Positions 1-11,236 are shown, counted from the stretch's first letter. The stretch is 64,000 nucleotides of DNA from Chlorocebus sabaeus (GCF_047675955.1 NC_132913.1:75201236-75265235); one strand, 5' to 3'. Program-made: numbers and translations. Notes: generated from the sequence alone by a model not told the origin.

Positions 1-178
1 GGTTTCCCTTTGTAAAGTCATCAGAGCTTGTGAAACTTATTCACTGCCAAGAGAACAGCATAGGGGAAACTCCCCTAAAATTCAATTATCTTCCACCTGG
101 TCCCTCCCACAACACGTGGGAATTATGTAAGCTACAATTCAAGATGAAATGTGGGTGGGTACACAGCCAAACCATATG
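1..178 (-). repeat. THE1/MST-type MaLR LTR, 3' LTR cut by the window edge
   Basis: Read on the minus strand, this begins near 178 with the ATATGGTTTGGCTGTG start of THE1/MST LTRs and runs off the window. It matches the second LTR at 1683-2044 closely in order and wording, so the two are the LTR pair of one element. A purine-rich tract lies just inside it (178-200 on the minus strand). Confidence 0.85.
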
Positions 179-200
179 TTTCTGCCCCTGCCCCCTCCCA
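178..200 (-). promoter_or_regulatory. Polypurine tract of the MaLR element
   Basis: On the minus strand this reads as an almost pure A/G run directly before the LTR start. That is where an LTR retrotransposon primes plus-strand synthesis. Confidence 0.55.
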
Positions 201-1682
201 AGTATCATGCCCTCACATTTAAAAACCAATCGTGCCTTCGCAACAGTTCTCCAAAGTCTTAACTTATTTCAGCATTAACTCGAAAGTGTACAGTCCAAAG
301 TCTCATCTGAGACAAGACAAGCCCCTTTCACCTATAAGTCTATAAAATCAAAAGCAAGCTAGTTACTTCCTAGATACAATGGACTACAAGCATTGGATAA
401 ATACGCCCATTCCAAATGAGAAAAAATTGGCCAAAACAAAGGGTCTAAAGGACCCACACAAGTCCAAAATCTTGTGGGGCAGTCATATCCTAAAGCTCCA
501 AAATGATCTCCTTCGACTCCATATCTCACATCCAGGTCACACGGATGCAAGATGTGCGTTCCCATAGTTTTGGGCAGCTCTGCCCCTGTGGCTTTGCAGG
601 GTGCAGCCTCCCTCCTGGCTGCTTTCATGGGCTGGTGTTGGGTGTCTGTGGCTTTTCCAAGTGCACAGTGCAAGCTGTCGGTGGATCTACCATTCTGGGG
701 TCTGGAGGATGATGGCCGTCTTCTCACAGCTCCACTAGGCAGTGCCTCCCAGTGAGGATTCTGTGTGGGGGCTTCAATCTCACATTTCCCTTCTGCACTG
801 CCCTAGCAGAGGTTCTCCATGAGAGCCCCACCCCTCCAGCAAGCTTCTACCTGGTCATCCAGGCATGTCAATGCATCCTCTGAAATCTAGGAGGAAGTTC
901 CCAAACCTCAATGCTTGACTTCTGTGCACTCATAGGCTCAATACCACATGGAAACTGCTAAGGATTGGGGCTTACATTCTCTGAAGCCACAGTCTGAGCT
1001 GCACCTAGGCCCCTTTTAGCCATGGATAGAGTGGTTGGGACACAGGACACCAAGTTCTGAGGATGCATACAACAGGGATGTCCTGGGCCCAGCCCACAAA
1101 ACCATTTTTTCCTTCTAGGACTCCAGGCCTGTGATGGGAGGGGCTGCCACAAAAGTCTCTGACATGCCCTGGATACATTTTCCGCATTTTCTTGCAGATT
1201 AACATTTGTTTTCTAATTACTTGTGCAAATTTCTGCAACTGGCTTGAATTTCTCCTCAGAAAATGAGTTTTTCTTTTCTATCGCATTGTCAGGCTGCAAA
1301 TTTTCCAAACTTTTATGCTCTGTTTCCCTTTTAAAACTGAATGCTTTTAACAGCACCAGAGTCACCTCTTCAATGCTTTGATGCTTAGACATTTCTTCCA
1401 CCAGATACCCTAAATCATCTCCCTCAAGTTCAAAGTTGCACAAATCTCTAGGGCAAGGGCAAAATGTTGCCAGTCTTTTTGCTAAAATGTCCATATCATT
1501 ATTCACATTTTGGTCAAAGCCATTCAACAAGTCTGTAGGGAGTTCCAAACTTTCCCACATTTCCTGTCTTTTTCTGAGCCCTCCAAAACATTCCAACCTC
1601 TGCCTGTTATCCAATTTCAAAGATGCTTCCATATTCATGGGTATCTTTACAGCAGTGCCTCACTTTACTGGTACTAATTTAT
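201..1682 (-). mobile_element. THE1-type MaLR internal region
   Basis: About 1.5 kb lies between two same-orientation MaLR LTRs, close to the usual THE1 internal length. It includes one open gag-like frame (1213-1638) and otherwise degenerate sequence. MaLR elements are non-autonomous relatives of ERVL and carry no pol of their own. The left part (about 360-1150) has no convincing frame. Confidence 0.75.
1213..1638 (-). pseudogene. MaLR gag-like open frame, about 141 codons
   Basis: An ATG at 1638 (minus strand) opens 141 codons inside the THE1-type internal region, just downstream of the element's 5' LTR. The product is charged, with repeated E/K/L segments. It has no zinc knuckle, transmembrane segment or enzyme motif that I can see. 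I recognise it by position and general character as the ORF known from THE1 internal sequences; no cellular role is established for it. It may be chance survival of the open frame, since MaLR copies are usually decayed. Moderately sure of origin; no functional claim. Confidence 0.6.
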
Positions 1683-2044
1683 TGTATTAGTCCATTTTCA
1701 TACTTTTGATAAAGACATTCCCTGAGACTGGGTAGTTTATAAAGCAAAACAGGTTTGATGGACTCACAGTTCCACATGTCTGGGGAGGCCTCACAACCAT
1801 GGCGGAAGGTGAAAGGCATGTCTTACATGGCAGCAAACAAGAGAGGATGAGAGCCAAGTGAAAGGGGTTTCCCCATATAAAACCATCAGACCTCATGAGA
1901 CTTATTCACTACCACAAGAACAGCATGGGGGAAACTTCCCCCATGATTCAATTATCTCCCACTAGGTGCCTCCCACAACACACAGGAATTATGGGAGCCA
2001 CAATTCAAGATGAGATTTGGGTGGGGACACAGCCAAACCATATA
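1683..2044 (-). repeat. THE1/MST-type MaLR LTR, 5' LTR of the element
   Basis: On the minus strand it starts with ATATGGTTTGGCTGTGTCCC and ends GGACTAATACA, the ends of THE1/MST LTRs, and is about 360 bp long. With the LTR at the window start it brackets an internal region, so this is a complete rather than solo element. Confidence 0.85.
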
Positions 2045-5000
2045 AAGAGAATACTCAGAAAATTAGAGAAAAGGCAATATACTTCACTGTAAAAGTGGGA
2101 GTATGAGAGGATATAGTCAGTGATGAAGCTAGTAAGGAAGAATGAAATAAGACATTAAATGTCACTTGATTTATCAAATAGAATTCGATCCTAATTCTAA
2201 ATAAAATGTTGTTATGCTGAAAAGGAAGAAAATACATATGTCATGACAAGGAATACAATACTTGTAATTGTGTTTCTTGAAGATAACATATTAGATGGTC
2301 ATATGGAGGAATATTTAGGGAAGAAGGAGTCTATTCCAATAGGTTGAGAATGATAAGATAAAGTAAATTTAGGTAGTGACATTGGAATTTATTAGAATCA
2401 AAATTTAGTATTGGTCCTATTTTATGGAATTGAGATTGGGATTCACTTTTCCTACTCTTGATATTATGCATCCAGTTTTTCTACCTATGATCATATTTGA
2501 GATTCAGAAAAGATATAACACCACATGCAAATGTGAGTTTATGGCTAAAAATTTTCCCTCTCATTCTTATGTCATAAGCTACCTTGGCTAGACCCTGAGC
2601 TGTACAAAATGGAACCCCAAGAATGTCTTTTATGTTTCTTTTCTTATGCTAGAGTAATGTCTACCACTATATTTCATCTCTGTATCTTATTCACAGCTCC
2701 AATCTATTCACGTTCCTAGAATGTATGCTCTTCTACACATGTGCCTTGTTTTCCAGATCTCCAGCTTTAGTGACCGCTCCTGATCTTTTGCTTTGTTTTT
2801 CTATCTGTGTCACTCAAAACTTGGAGTAATTCTTTCCAGAAGAACATTTTGGAAGCAAGTCCCTAGTTCCTTATATATCTAAAGAGATCTGTATTTTCTT
2901 TTCAAATGATTAAGAGTTCAGAATTCTAGGTTCAAATTTTTTTTTCCTCAGAAATAAGAAAACCCCTATTTAATCTATACTTAATATAGTCTAGTATGTG
3001 TCTGTGACTGATGCCTATCTGAATTGCTCTCTCTCTCTTTCTCTCTCTCTCTCTATATATAATTGCCTGTGACCAATAACACCACAGTTAAAATAATTGT
3101 AAAGACAATGATCTTAAATTTATAGATGATAAATATAAACATAATACAAATATGATATATACAGAGAATATATATAATAGTATAGTATTCATATATAAAT
3201 TATATATATACACTCTTTTCTGTATTTTATGTTCCCTACAAATGATTTTAGAGTTTCTTTTTTTTACTTAAAATTCTAAAATTCTAAAATTTTATCCGAA
3301 TTTGTCTTGGTGGAAATCTTAAAAATGATTATTCCCACTTGGTATTCAGCGTGGACTTTTAATTCAAAAGTTCACATCTTTTTTCAGCTCGGGATATTTT
3401 TTATGTTACATATTTTTTTTCTCCTTTGTGATGGTTAATTCCCTGCCTTTGTGGCATCTATTAAGTGAATTTTGAGATCAATAGACATATCCATGTTGTC
3501 AAACATTTTTCCATAACTTTTATTTTATTGTTCTTTTGCATACATTTTGAAGGAATGCTGAATTTTTTTTCCTAAGATCATTAAAAATTTTTCAGCTTGG
3601 AGACAAGTAATCTGAATTTAGAAATCATCCATGAATTTGAGATTCCTGTCTTTAAAATTATCATGTTAATTGTGGTATTCTTGGTCACAGACAATAAAAT
3701 ATACTTTCATTGGCAATAGGAATGGCATATAGTGATATACTCATGATCTTCGTATACTATACAAGAAGAGAAGCATTAATTTCTCATCTAGTTTGTACAT
3801 GTTCCCACTCCTCCTCTAAACAAATAAACCAAGACTCAATCATTTTTGTATCATGTTGGTAGTTTCACAATTTTGGTAATCATAGAAATATCATACACCT
3901 TTCAAATTTTCTTTTTACATGTTAAGAAATATGATTTTCTCAATTTAAGGTTTCAAAAATGTAGATATTTTTTCTTTGAATGTTATATATCTTAGAAGTG
4001 AAATACAGTCCACTAGAAAATGTAACCTACCCAAAGTTAAGAAACCTTAAAAATAATGCAAAATCAAACTGTTTACATCCCGTGAAATAAATACATTATA
4101 AGTGCAAATGAGAAGTTACTTCCATTAGTGATAAGCACAGAAGAAACAATGAAATGAATCAAACAATAATTATAAGACATCTCAGAGATTGAGAACTTGC
4201 TTTAATGAAGCTGAAATTCAAAGGGAAGTTAAACTACATGTCTTATTTGAGAAAGAAATTGTTTATTCCAGACCTGACACTTTTATGGCTCTGGGAAATC
4301 CCAAGTGATTTTTCTGAATTAAGACAAGAACCAATTAAAATCTTTTCAGAACACCATACACTTTTTATATGGGCTATGACATATAACTGCACATTTTTTA
4401 TAAATAGTCTGGGCTTCTATATGTATTTAGCAGATGGATATTGCAATCTTTAGCAAAATAAATTAACTACTTCGCCTCCTTGAAAAAGAAAAGTATTATT
4501 TTAATACACCATTAAGTGATATCATACTAAATTACAAAAGATTCCTATTCAGGCTCCAGCTGCAAAGACAATTTACTTATTCTAATCTACAAAATACATC
4601 ACAAAGGTCTTCAACACTAATATCCAATAAAGACACATGGTGATAGGATTAATTAATGCATTAGATGGAGAGTATAAGAAAAAGAGAAGAATCAAGTTAG
4701 ACTCCAAGATTTTTTATTTTTTACTTAAGCATCTAAACACTGTGATTGCCATTTACCAAGATAGGGTATTCTGCTGGAGAGATTTTCTAGCAGGATGGTC
4801 CGAGTTGGATCTGGGAATGCTGGCGTGTTTAAGTAGGTGTATTCTCCTTTACTGTAAATTCACTAACAGCTGCTTCTGCTGAAACACCAGCTGTGTAGCC
4901 TGAAAAGATCTCTCTTATGGAAGAAGTTTAATATATTTTCGTAACAAAACTGGACACAGAAATAATTCAAAATGTCTGTTTCCTGAGAAATATATCACCA

Positions 5001-5304
5001 CTAGTCATTGCTACTCACCTACAGGACAATTTCTTGTCTTCCACAATTAAGAGTTCTTGATTCACTTTTGTATCAACGGCAATGATGCAAGTGCTAAGTT
5101 GTTTGCAATAATTTACTTCTCAATTATGCATAGGCATTTCACATTAAGACCAGCATAATGGTGGGGAAAAGTTGCTATTTATACAGTTTTGCTATTTATA
5201 CAGTTTCCCAAGCACATTTTACTTGTTAAGAGAAAAAATAGTTTCTTTCACATATCAAAAAAAGAAAAAAGCGAGTTGCAAATATATTAACTAAAAGTAT
5301 GTTA
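2045..5304. other. AT-rich intergenic stretch, no gene seen
   Basis: No long open frame, splice-like exon or RNA gene is supported. A (CT)n run followed by TATATA sits at about 3028-3062, and TA-rich tracts occur around 3120-3210. Short open frames at 4205-4453 and 4637-4882 have no recognisable motif and look like chance. Confidence 0.6.
3028..3062. repeat. CT microsatellite with TA tail
   Basis: Interrupted CT dinucleotides run straight into a short TATATA stretch. Confidence 0.8.
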
Positions 5305-5307
5305 TTT

Positions 5308-5440
5308 TAGTCAGGTGCAGTGGTGCACACCTGTAGTCCCAGCTACTTGGGAGGCTGAGATGGGAGGGCAGATCATTTGAGACCAGGAGTTTGAGGTCAA
5401 CCTGGGCAACATAGCAAGACCTTGTCTCTAAACTAAAATA
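5308..5440 (+). repeat. Partial, diverged Alu monomer
   Basis: Alu hallmarks are present (GGCTGAGATGGGAG, GACCAGGAGTTTGAGG, CCTGGGCAACATAGCAAGAC), but only about 130 bp, ending in an A-rich tail with ATAAATAAA. This fits an old left monomer (FLAM-like) or a truncated Alu. Confidence 0.8.
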
Positions 5441-5649
5441 ATAAATAAAGTACATGTTTTTTCTTCTTTTTTATTATTTGAAGACTTTACATATTTAGTG
5501 TTATTCACTGTAGATACTTAGAACAGAAAATAAGAAAAAAAAGTCAAGCTGTAATCATTTCACTTTACTCATTTATACTAATTCTACTCCTGTTTTTTGT
5601 TCATGACAGACATGTTTGACCAAAGACATGACTAGATAGCCTGGCTAAA

Positions 5650-6335
5650 ATGAATAATCCATCTTTTTAAAAGATGGCTAAGACTCCAATAAATGAAAAA
5701 TCTGAGACAAATATGAATGTCCGAGTATAATAGAAGGTCTACTTTCAAGTAATGAAATAAAATAACAGCCAAACTAAAACTCTGTACCCAATAAAAATAT
5801 CCTTCCAAAATGAAAGTAAGTGAAAAGGATTTCAGAAAAACAAAAACAGTGAGAATTCCTGGAAAACTTTAAACACACACACACACAGGAAATTTTCAGG
5901 CTGAAGAAAAATTATGTCAATAAGAAACATTGAATTCCTGGGAGAAAAAAAAGGGTAAATATGTAGGCAAATATAAGAGATTAATGACTACAGAAAACAA
6001 GAAAATGATATGCTACTTGGCTTAAATTATATAAAAATTGGTTCATAACAAAAATAATATAAAGGTGAGTAGGTAAATGAAGTAAAAGTGTTTAAAGTAT
6101 TCTAACATTAACAGGTAATTGGTGAAATAATTTGTATTTTACTAAGTTAAAAAATGTTCTATGCTTTTAGCAATGGCAGGAAATTGGTTAGAAGAAAATA
6201 ACTTTAACAGACTGTAATAGATACAAGGATGTTGTATCAGTCAGATTCCAATCAGGTATTATGTAGGTGATAAGCCAGGAACAGAAAGTTAAGCACTACA
6301 TATTATCACTCATACTTGGAAGTTAAAAAATGTTG
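5650..6335 (+). repeat. Old L1 3' region (L1M-like), left part
   Basis: Wording such as ATATCCTTCCAAAATGAA and TCAGGCTGAAG, in that order, resembles the 3' part of old mammalian L1s. It continues beyond the Alu at 6339-6652 and resumes at about 7400. It is diverged and has no open frame. A short CA run lies at 5873-5886. Confidence 0.5.
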
Positions 6336-6338
6336 CTC

Positions 6339-6652
6339 TCAGCTTGGTGCGGTGGCTCACGCTGGTAATCCCAGCACTTTGGGAGGCTGAGGCTGGTGGA
6401 TCACCTGAGGTCAGGAGTTCAAGACCAGCCTGGCCAACATGGTGAAACCCTGCGTCTACTAAAAATACAAAAATTAGCTGGGTGTGGTGGTGGGCACCTG
6501 TAATCCCAGCTACTTGAGAGGCTGAGGCAAGAGAATCGCTTGAACCCTGGAGGTGGAGGTTGTGGTGAGCGAAGATCATGCCACAGCACTTCAGCCTGGG
6601 CAACAGAGTGAGACTCCATCTCAAAAAAAAATAAATAAATAAATAAATAATT
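6339..6652 (+). repeat. Full-length Alu inserted in an old L1
   Basis: A dimeric Alu runs from GCGGTGGCTCACGC to an A-rich tail that has become (AAAT)n. Similar flanks (AAAAAATGTTGCTCT before, AAAAAAGTTGTTCT after) look like a target-site duplication inside the L1 3' UTR. The open frames over this block on the minus strand are translated Alu sequence, not genes. Confidence 0.93.
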
Positions 6653-6789
6653 TTTTTAAAAAAGTTGTTCTTATAGAAGTAAAAAGTAGGATAGAGGATA
6701 GTAGAGGCTAGGAAAGGTAGGTGGAAGGAAGAAATAGGAAAAGAATTGTTAACGTTTACATAATTACAAGAGGAATAAGTTATAGTGAT

Positions 6790-7372
6790 ACTTGTGGGGT
6801 AGGGGAGGTCCCTAAACACCAGTGAGATGTCACTCTTGGCTGATGTCCAGGCTTTTGACACCATTGTGAGAAGGAATTCAAAGATGAGTCAGAAAATAGT
6901 GAAACTTCAGAGATTTGTTGCAAACTGAGAAGTACACACTCAAGAAAGGGGAGTGCAGGCATACTCAAGAGAGAGTTACATGCAACAAGATGTAGGGTTA
7001 CTATCTTTATGGGTTTCTTTAACCAAGGGGTAGAATATTCATGACAATTACTGGAAGAAGTTAAATATTTCTCGGAACTGTGGCACTACTCATTTTTACA
7101 CTAAATATAGATGTTCCTAGAACCGTCATGGCGCTGGTGGGTATGTGATTTAGTATGTCAAATGAGCATACAATGAGGTCCTAGGTGAAACCTAGGTCAA
7201 ATCCAGCTCAATGTTGGGTCCAGTCGGTCTTGCCCAGCTTGGCCCACACCTTGTTTCTCAGGATCTTATCTGCCCTTAACTTATGTAGCTATTTCAACAA
7301 TTTACTTTTACTAGTCATGTGAAATTGCCACATGGAATTTTCTATTCTCCCGCAAATGCCCTGTTTCACTAG
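6790..7372. repeat. LTR-like insertion splitting the old L1
   Basis: The L1 3' UTR wording before about 6765 resumes at about 7400, so this roughly 600-bp block was inserted between. Its text (GTCCAGGCTTTTGACACC, then GAAGGAATTCAAAGATGAG) recalls long-known primate LTRs, but I cannot name the family or fix the ends. Confidence 0.35.
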
Positions 7373-7399
7373 TATTGTATAGTACTATAGGAGGACTAT

Positions 7400-7612
7400 G
7401 GTAAATAAAATATACAGATTCAAATAGCTAGAAGAAATATATTAAATGTTCCCAACAACAAAAAAATGATAAATATTTGAAATGACAGATATGCTAATTA
7501 CCTTGATCTGATCACTATAAATTATATGTATCTAAACATCACTATGCACCTCAAAAATATGCACAATTATTTTGTGTTCATTAAAACTTAAATAAAATAT
7601 TTTACTCAGAAA
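7400..7612 (+). repeat. Old L1 3' end, right part
   Basis: Text of the form AAATGTTCCCAACAACA, GATATGCTAATTACC, AAACATCACTATGCACC, AATATGCACAATTATT follows the order of L1MA/L1MB-type 3' UTR ends and finishes in an A-rich tail. Confidence 0.6.
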
Positions 7613-7684
7613 TAAGAATTCACACCATTTTTAAAAATACAGATGATTTAATTCTAACATTATAAGAAATTACATCTCTACGTG

Positions 7685-8122
7685 AATTAGAATTCTTCAG
7701 AGAAACAGAACCAGTAGGTTATTTATTTATTTATCATAGTGAATTGACTCATGTGATTATGAAGTGCTAAGAAGTCCCCAGATCTTTCTGCAAACTAAAG
7801 ACCAGGAGAACTAATGGTGTAGTAACAGTCTGAGTCTAAGGGCCTGGGTATGAGGAAAGATGATGATGACAGTTTCAGTCCAAATGCAGAAAACCAATAC
7901 CCAGGCTTGAAAGCAGTCAGGTAGAGAAAGAAAATTCTCCCTGAGCCTTTTTTCAGTCAAGTCATACCTTCAATATAACAGTGGAGAAGACAATCTGCTT
8001 TACTCATTCAAATGTTAATGTCATTCAGAAACATCCCCACAGACACATGCAGAATAACGTTTAGCCAGATATATGGGTACATTGCAGTTCTGTCAAGTTC
8101 ACACATAAAATTCACCATAACA
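7685..8122 (-). repeat. ERVL-type LTR (MLT2-like)
   Basis: On the minus strand the block opens with GTTATGGTGAATTTTATGTG, passes AAAGCAGATTGTC, and ends GGTTCTGTTTCTCTGAAGAA, the layout of MLT2-type HERV-L LTRs. A second diverged copy lies at 23440-23920 in the same orientation. Confidence 0.7.
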
Positions 8123-8404
8123 CAATAAATATTCTTGTACTTATTTTATAACTTTCATGAATGTTCAACTATGTTGTAAATGCCAGGCAGACATTTATAT
8201 ATCTATAATCTCTACCACTTGATTTGTAAATTACTTATCAAACTAGTTGCCTAATAAATATTTTCAAATAAATGGATGATTAATATTTTGCTCTTAGATT
8301 TATTTCACACTGAAAAGTTTCGACAGAAGGGCTGCTAAACCACTGAAAATATCAGAACTATAGTGTTGATGGCTGTTGTGAGACCTTGGTTCTCATCTTC
8401 TTAG

Positions 8405-9010
8405 TTTAAAAGAATTTTAACAAGAGACACACAGCAAAAGAGGTGCAGTATAGAGCAATTTATTACAAAGGAAAAAGAATATTTTGAAAGTTAACTGCAG
8501 AATAAACAGTACACCCTCAGAGACAGAGAGGATTCAGGGCGGGCTGCTCGTAAGGATGAGACAGCAAAGATTGGCACTAGCTAGGAAGACTCCGTTTATG
8601 GAAGTCTTACATAATTATTCATAAGGGGCAGAAAAAGTGTTACTAGTAAGCATGTTCTGGGTGGTCCTCTGGGTGCACATGCACAGTAGCTGTACATGCT
8701 TGTTCATATATCAGATGTCTTATTAGCATCAAAAATCTCCACCCTGGACTGTGTTTTTTAATATTATAAAGAGCAAAGGTCAGTCTGAATACAGGTAAAA
8801 TCAAAACGCACGTGCTTTCTACAGGGGAAATTCCCTACTGGAGATTGTTTTGCTTTAATGAGCCTGACTCCAATGCAAATGCTGAGGCTTATTGTGTTGA
8901 CTGTGTGGTTGCCATGGTCTCATATCCCGGGAACATGGTTACTTCCTTGACTGTCTCTATCGTGCCTCAATAGGATCTCAGAAATATCTCCCTAGCTTTG
9001 TGATCACGTA
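8405..9010 (-). repeat. LTR-like block, family not recognised
   Basis: Read on the minus strand there is an AATAAA at about 8457-8463 near the 3' side, and GC-moderate sequence unlike the AT-rich surroundings. The layout fits a solo LTR. Without comparison I cannot name it or set its ends. Confidence 0.4.
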
Positions 9011-9133
9011 GAAAATATTATCAGTATATATCAGCCTTGAGTATTTGGTAAACGCCCCTTTTGGGAAACGTTTATAAAAATAATGAATTTAAATTCTACC
9101 TAATGTTTAACATCAACAAATTCACTTTTCTAG

Positions 9134-9571
9134 TGTAAACCCTGAAAATTTGAGACAAGTCTTAGTTAATTTAGAAAGTTTATTTTGCCAAGGTTGAGGA
9201 TGCATGCCCAAGACACAGCCTCAGGAGGTCCTGATGACATGTGGCCAAGGTGATCAGAGCACAGCTTAGTTTTATACATTTTAGGGAGACATGAGACATC
9301 AATCAACATATGTAAAATGAACATTGGTTCCATCAGAAAGCCAAGTAGGACAACTCAAGAGCGGAGGGAGTTTCCAGGTCAAAGGTAGGTGAGAGACACA
9401 CCTCATTCTTTTTGAGTTTCTGATTAGCCTTTCCAAAGGAGGCAATCAGATATGCATTTATTTAATGAACAGAGGGCTGACTTTGAATAGAATGGGTGCC
9501 CTAAGCAGTTCCCAGCTTGAATTTTCCCTTTAGCTTAGTGATTTGGGGAGCGAAGATATTTTCCTTTCACA
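9134..9571 (-). repeat. Solo class I LTR with 4-bp CTAG duplication
   Basis: A 438-bp block starts TG and ends CA, with an internal minus-strand AATAAA (about 9183) and a TATA-like TATAAAA (about 9272). CTAG lies immediately before (9130-9133) and immediately after (9572-9575), a 4-bp target-site duplication typical of gammaretrovirus-like ERVs. No internal region is present, so it arose by LTR-LTR recombination. Confidence 0.8.
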
Positions 9572-9771
9572 CTAGTAGAATTATATATATATATTTTCAA
9601 GGTCCTAAATTTCTTTACTCTCAGCTGTATCTTATAATAAATACTTCTTTTGTTCATATTTTGAACTAGGTTTTGTTAATCTTCACGAACAAAATAAGTG
9701 GTCTCAAACAAACATAGTTTTTAAAAAATTCTACAAGAAGATTAAAATAATTTCTACAAGAACTTTGATGA

Positions 9772-10117
9772 TATGGTTTGGCTGTGTCCCCACCCAAATC
9801 TTATCATGAATTCCTGCTTGCTGTAGGAAGGACCTGGTGGGAGGTAACTGAATCATGGGGGCAGATACTTCCCATACTGTTCTCATGAGAGTGAATAATT
9901 CTCATGAAATCTGATGGTTCTATAAGGAGGAGTTTCCCTGCACAAATTCTCCGCCTACTGCCATCCATGTAAGATGTAACTTGCCCCTCCTTGCCTTCCA
10001 CCATGATTGTGAGGCCTCCCCAGTCATGATGAACTGTAAGTCCATTAAACCCTTTTTCCTGATAAATTACCCAGTCTCGAGTATGTCTTTATCAACAGTG
10101 TGAAAACAGACCAATAC
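9772..10117 (+). repeat. THE1/MST-type MaLR LTR (first of two in a row)
   Basis: It starts ATATGGTTTGGCTGTGTCCC and ends near CAGACCAATACA, with an ATTAAACC polyadenylation region in the usual place. It is more diverged than the LTRs at the window start. Confidence 0.8.
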
Positions 10118-10228
10118 ATTTGGGATCTGGTAGTAAATAATTAGAAGAAAGTGCATTATAATGACCTTAGGCCTGTCACAGCAACTTGCAGTGATTCACT
10201 TTTTCCTCCAACTAAATAGTAGCTGATA

Positions 10229-10587
10229 TGATTTGGCTCTGTGTCCTCACCCAAATCCCATCTTGAATTGTAGCTCCCATAATTCTCACATGTTGTAGGA
10301 GGGACCCAGTGGGAGACAATTGATTCATGGGGGTGGTTTTTCCTATACTGTTCTCATGGTAGTGAATATGTCTCACAAGATCTGACAGTTTTATCAGAGG
10401 TTTCCTCTTTCACTTGGCTCTCATTCCCTCTTGTCTACTGCCATGTAAGACTTGCCTTTCACCTTCCACCATGATTGTCAAGCATCCCCATCCATGTGGA
10501 ACTGTGAGTCCATTAAACCTCTTTTTCTTTATAAATTGCCCAGTCTCAGCTATGTCTTATCAGCAGAGTGAAAACCGACTAACACAG
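10229..10587 (+). repeat. THE1/MST-type MaLR LTR (second of two in a row)
   Basis: It starts GATATGATTTGGCTCTG, has ATTAAACC near the 3' side and ends near CGACTAACACAG. It lies 110 bp after another MaLR LTR in the same orientation. Either an internally deleted element or two separate insertions would explain this. Confidence 0.8.
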
Positions 10588-10767
10588 AAGCTACTTACAA
10601 CCAATTTTACATGTAAATGTAATGTGAAAATAAATCCTAACATGCTATGAAAAGTGTCCAAAAAATCAATTTGAGTAGGACTGTTATATATATTCCATTC
10701 AAAACTAATTTATTCTAATAGAAAATCAAGTAAAAGTACTCTATTGTGTTTGAACACCAGCAACGTT

Positions 10768-10781
10768 CACATTTAATTCTT
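10768..10781. repeat. Alu target-site duplication, left copy
   Basis: CACATTTAATTCTT lies before the Alu poly-T and recurs exactly at 19672-19685, 8.9 kb away. Alu plus provirus therefore form one nested insertion. Confidence 0.9.
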
Positions 10782-11015
10782 TTTTTTTTTTTTTTTTTTT
10801 CTTTTTCGAGATGGAGCCTTGTTCTGTCACCCAGGCTGGAGTGCAGTGGTGCAATCTCGGCTTACTGTAACCTCCACCTCCTGGATTCAACCCACTCTCC
10901 TGCCTCAGCCTCCTGAGTAGCTGGGATTACAGGCACCCACCACCACACTCGGCTAATTTTTATATTTTTAGTAGAAACAGGGTTTCGCCACGTTGCCCAG
11001 GCTGGTCTCAAACCC
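10782..11015 (-). repeat. Antisense Alu, part 1, interrupted by the provirus
   Basis: A poly-T tract is followed by the reverse complement of an Alu (GAGATGGAGCC, CACCCAGGCTGGAGTGCAG, and so on) up to GGTCTCAAACCC, where the retroviral LTR begins. The rest of the Alu continues at 19594. Confidence 0.95.
11012..11015. repeat. Proviral target-site duplication, left copy (ACCC)
   Basis: ACCC precedes the 5' LTR and recurs directly after the 3' LTR (19594-19597). Removing the provirus and one copy gives continuous Alu sequence. Confidence 0.95.
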
Positions 11016-11022
11016 TGAAAAT

Positions 11023-11137
11023 AGATTTAGAAACTTAAAAACCTTTAAACTTAGAAGCTTAGAAACTTAGAGACTTAGAAATTTATAGACTTAGAAGCTT
11101 AGAAACTTAGAGACTTAGAAACTTAGAAGCTTAGAAA
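11023..11137 (+). repeat. U3 short tandem array, about 10-bp period
   Basis: Variants of ACTTAGAAGC / ACTTAGAAAC recur about every 10 bp. A 33-bp segment at 11049-11081 is repeated exactly at 11089-11121. The same array is in the 3' LTR at 19060-19174. It lies upstream of the enhancer-like repeats. Confidence 0.9.
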
Positions 11138-11144
11138 AGCCACA

Positions 11145-11236
11145 CCAGGTGGTTATCTAAAAGCACCCACCCAACGACCAGGTGGCCATCTAAAGCACCC
11201 GCCTGATGTCCGTGTGGCTATCTAAAACACCCACCC
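11145..11236 (+). promoter_or_regulatory. Three enhancer-like direct repeats in U3
   Basis: Three imperfect copies with a 33-bp step: 11145-11172, 11178-11203, 11211-11236. Each has the core GTGG(T/C)(T/C/A)ATCTAAA followed by ACACCC or GCACCC. Direct repeats at this place in U3 are the usual form of gammaretroviral enhancers, which bind host transcription factors. The GGTGG and TATCT parts could be GATA- or CACCC-type sites, but no factor is proven by sequence alone. Confidence 0.7.

Noticed and set aside
6310..6864. 184-codon minus-strand frame
   Set aside because: Mostly translated antisense Alu plus flanking L1 3' UTR; not a gene.
11023..11137. CRISPR-like short repeats
   Set aside because: Directly abutting 10-bp units without spacers inside a retroviral LTR of a primate genome; no CRISPR feature.
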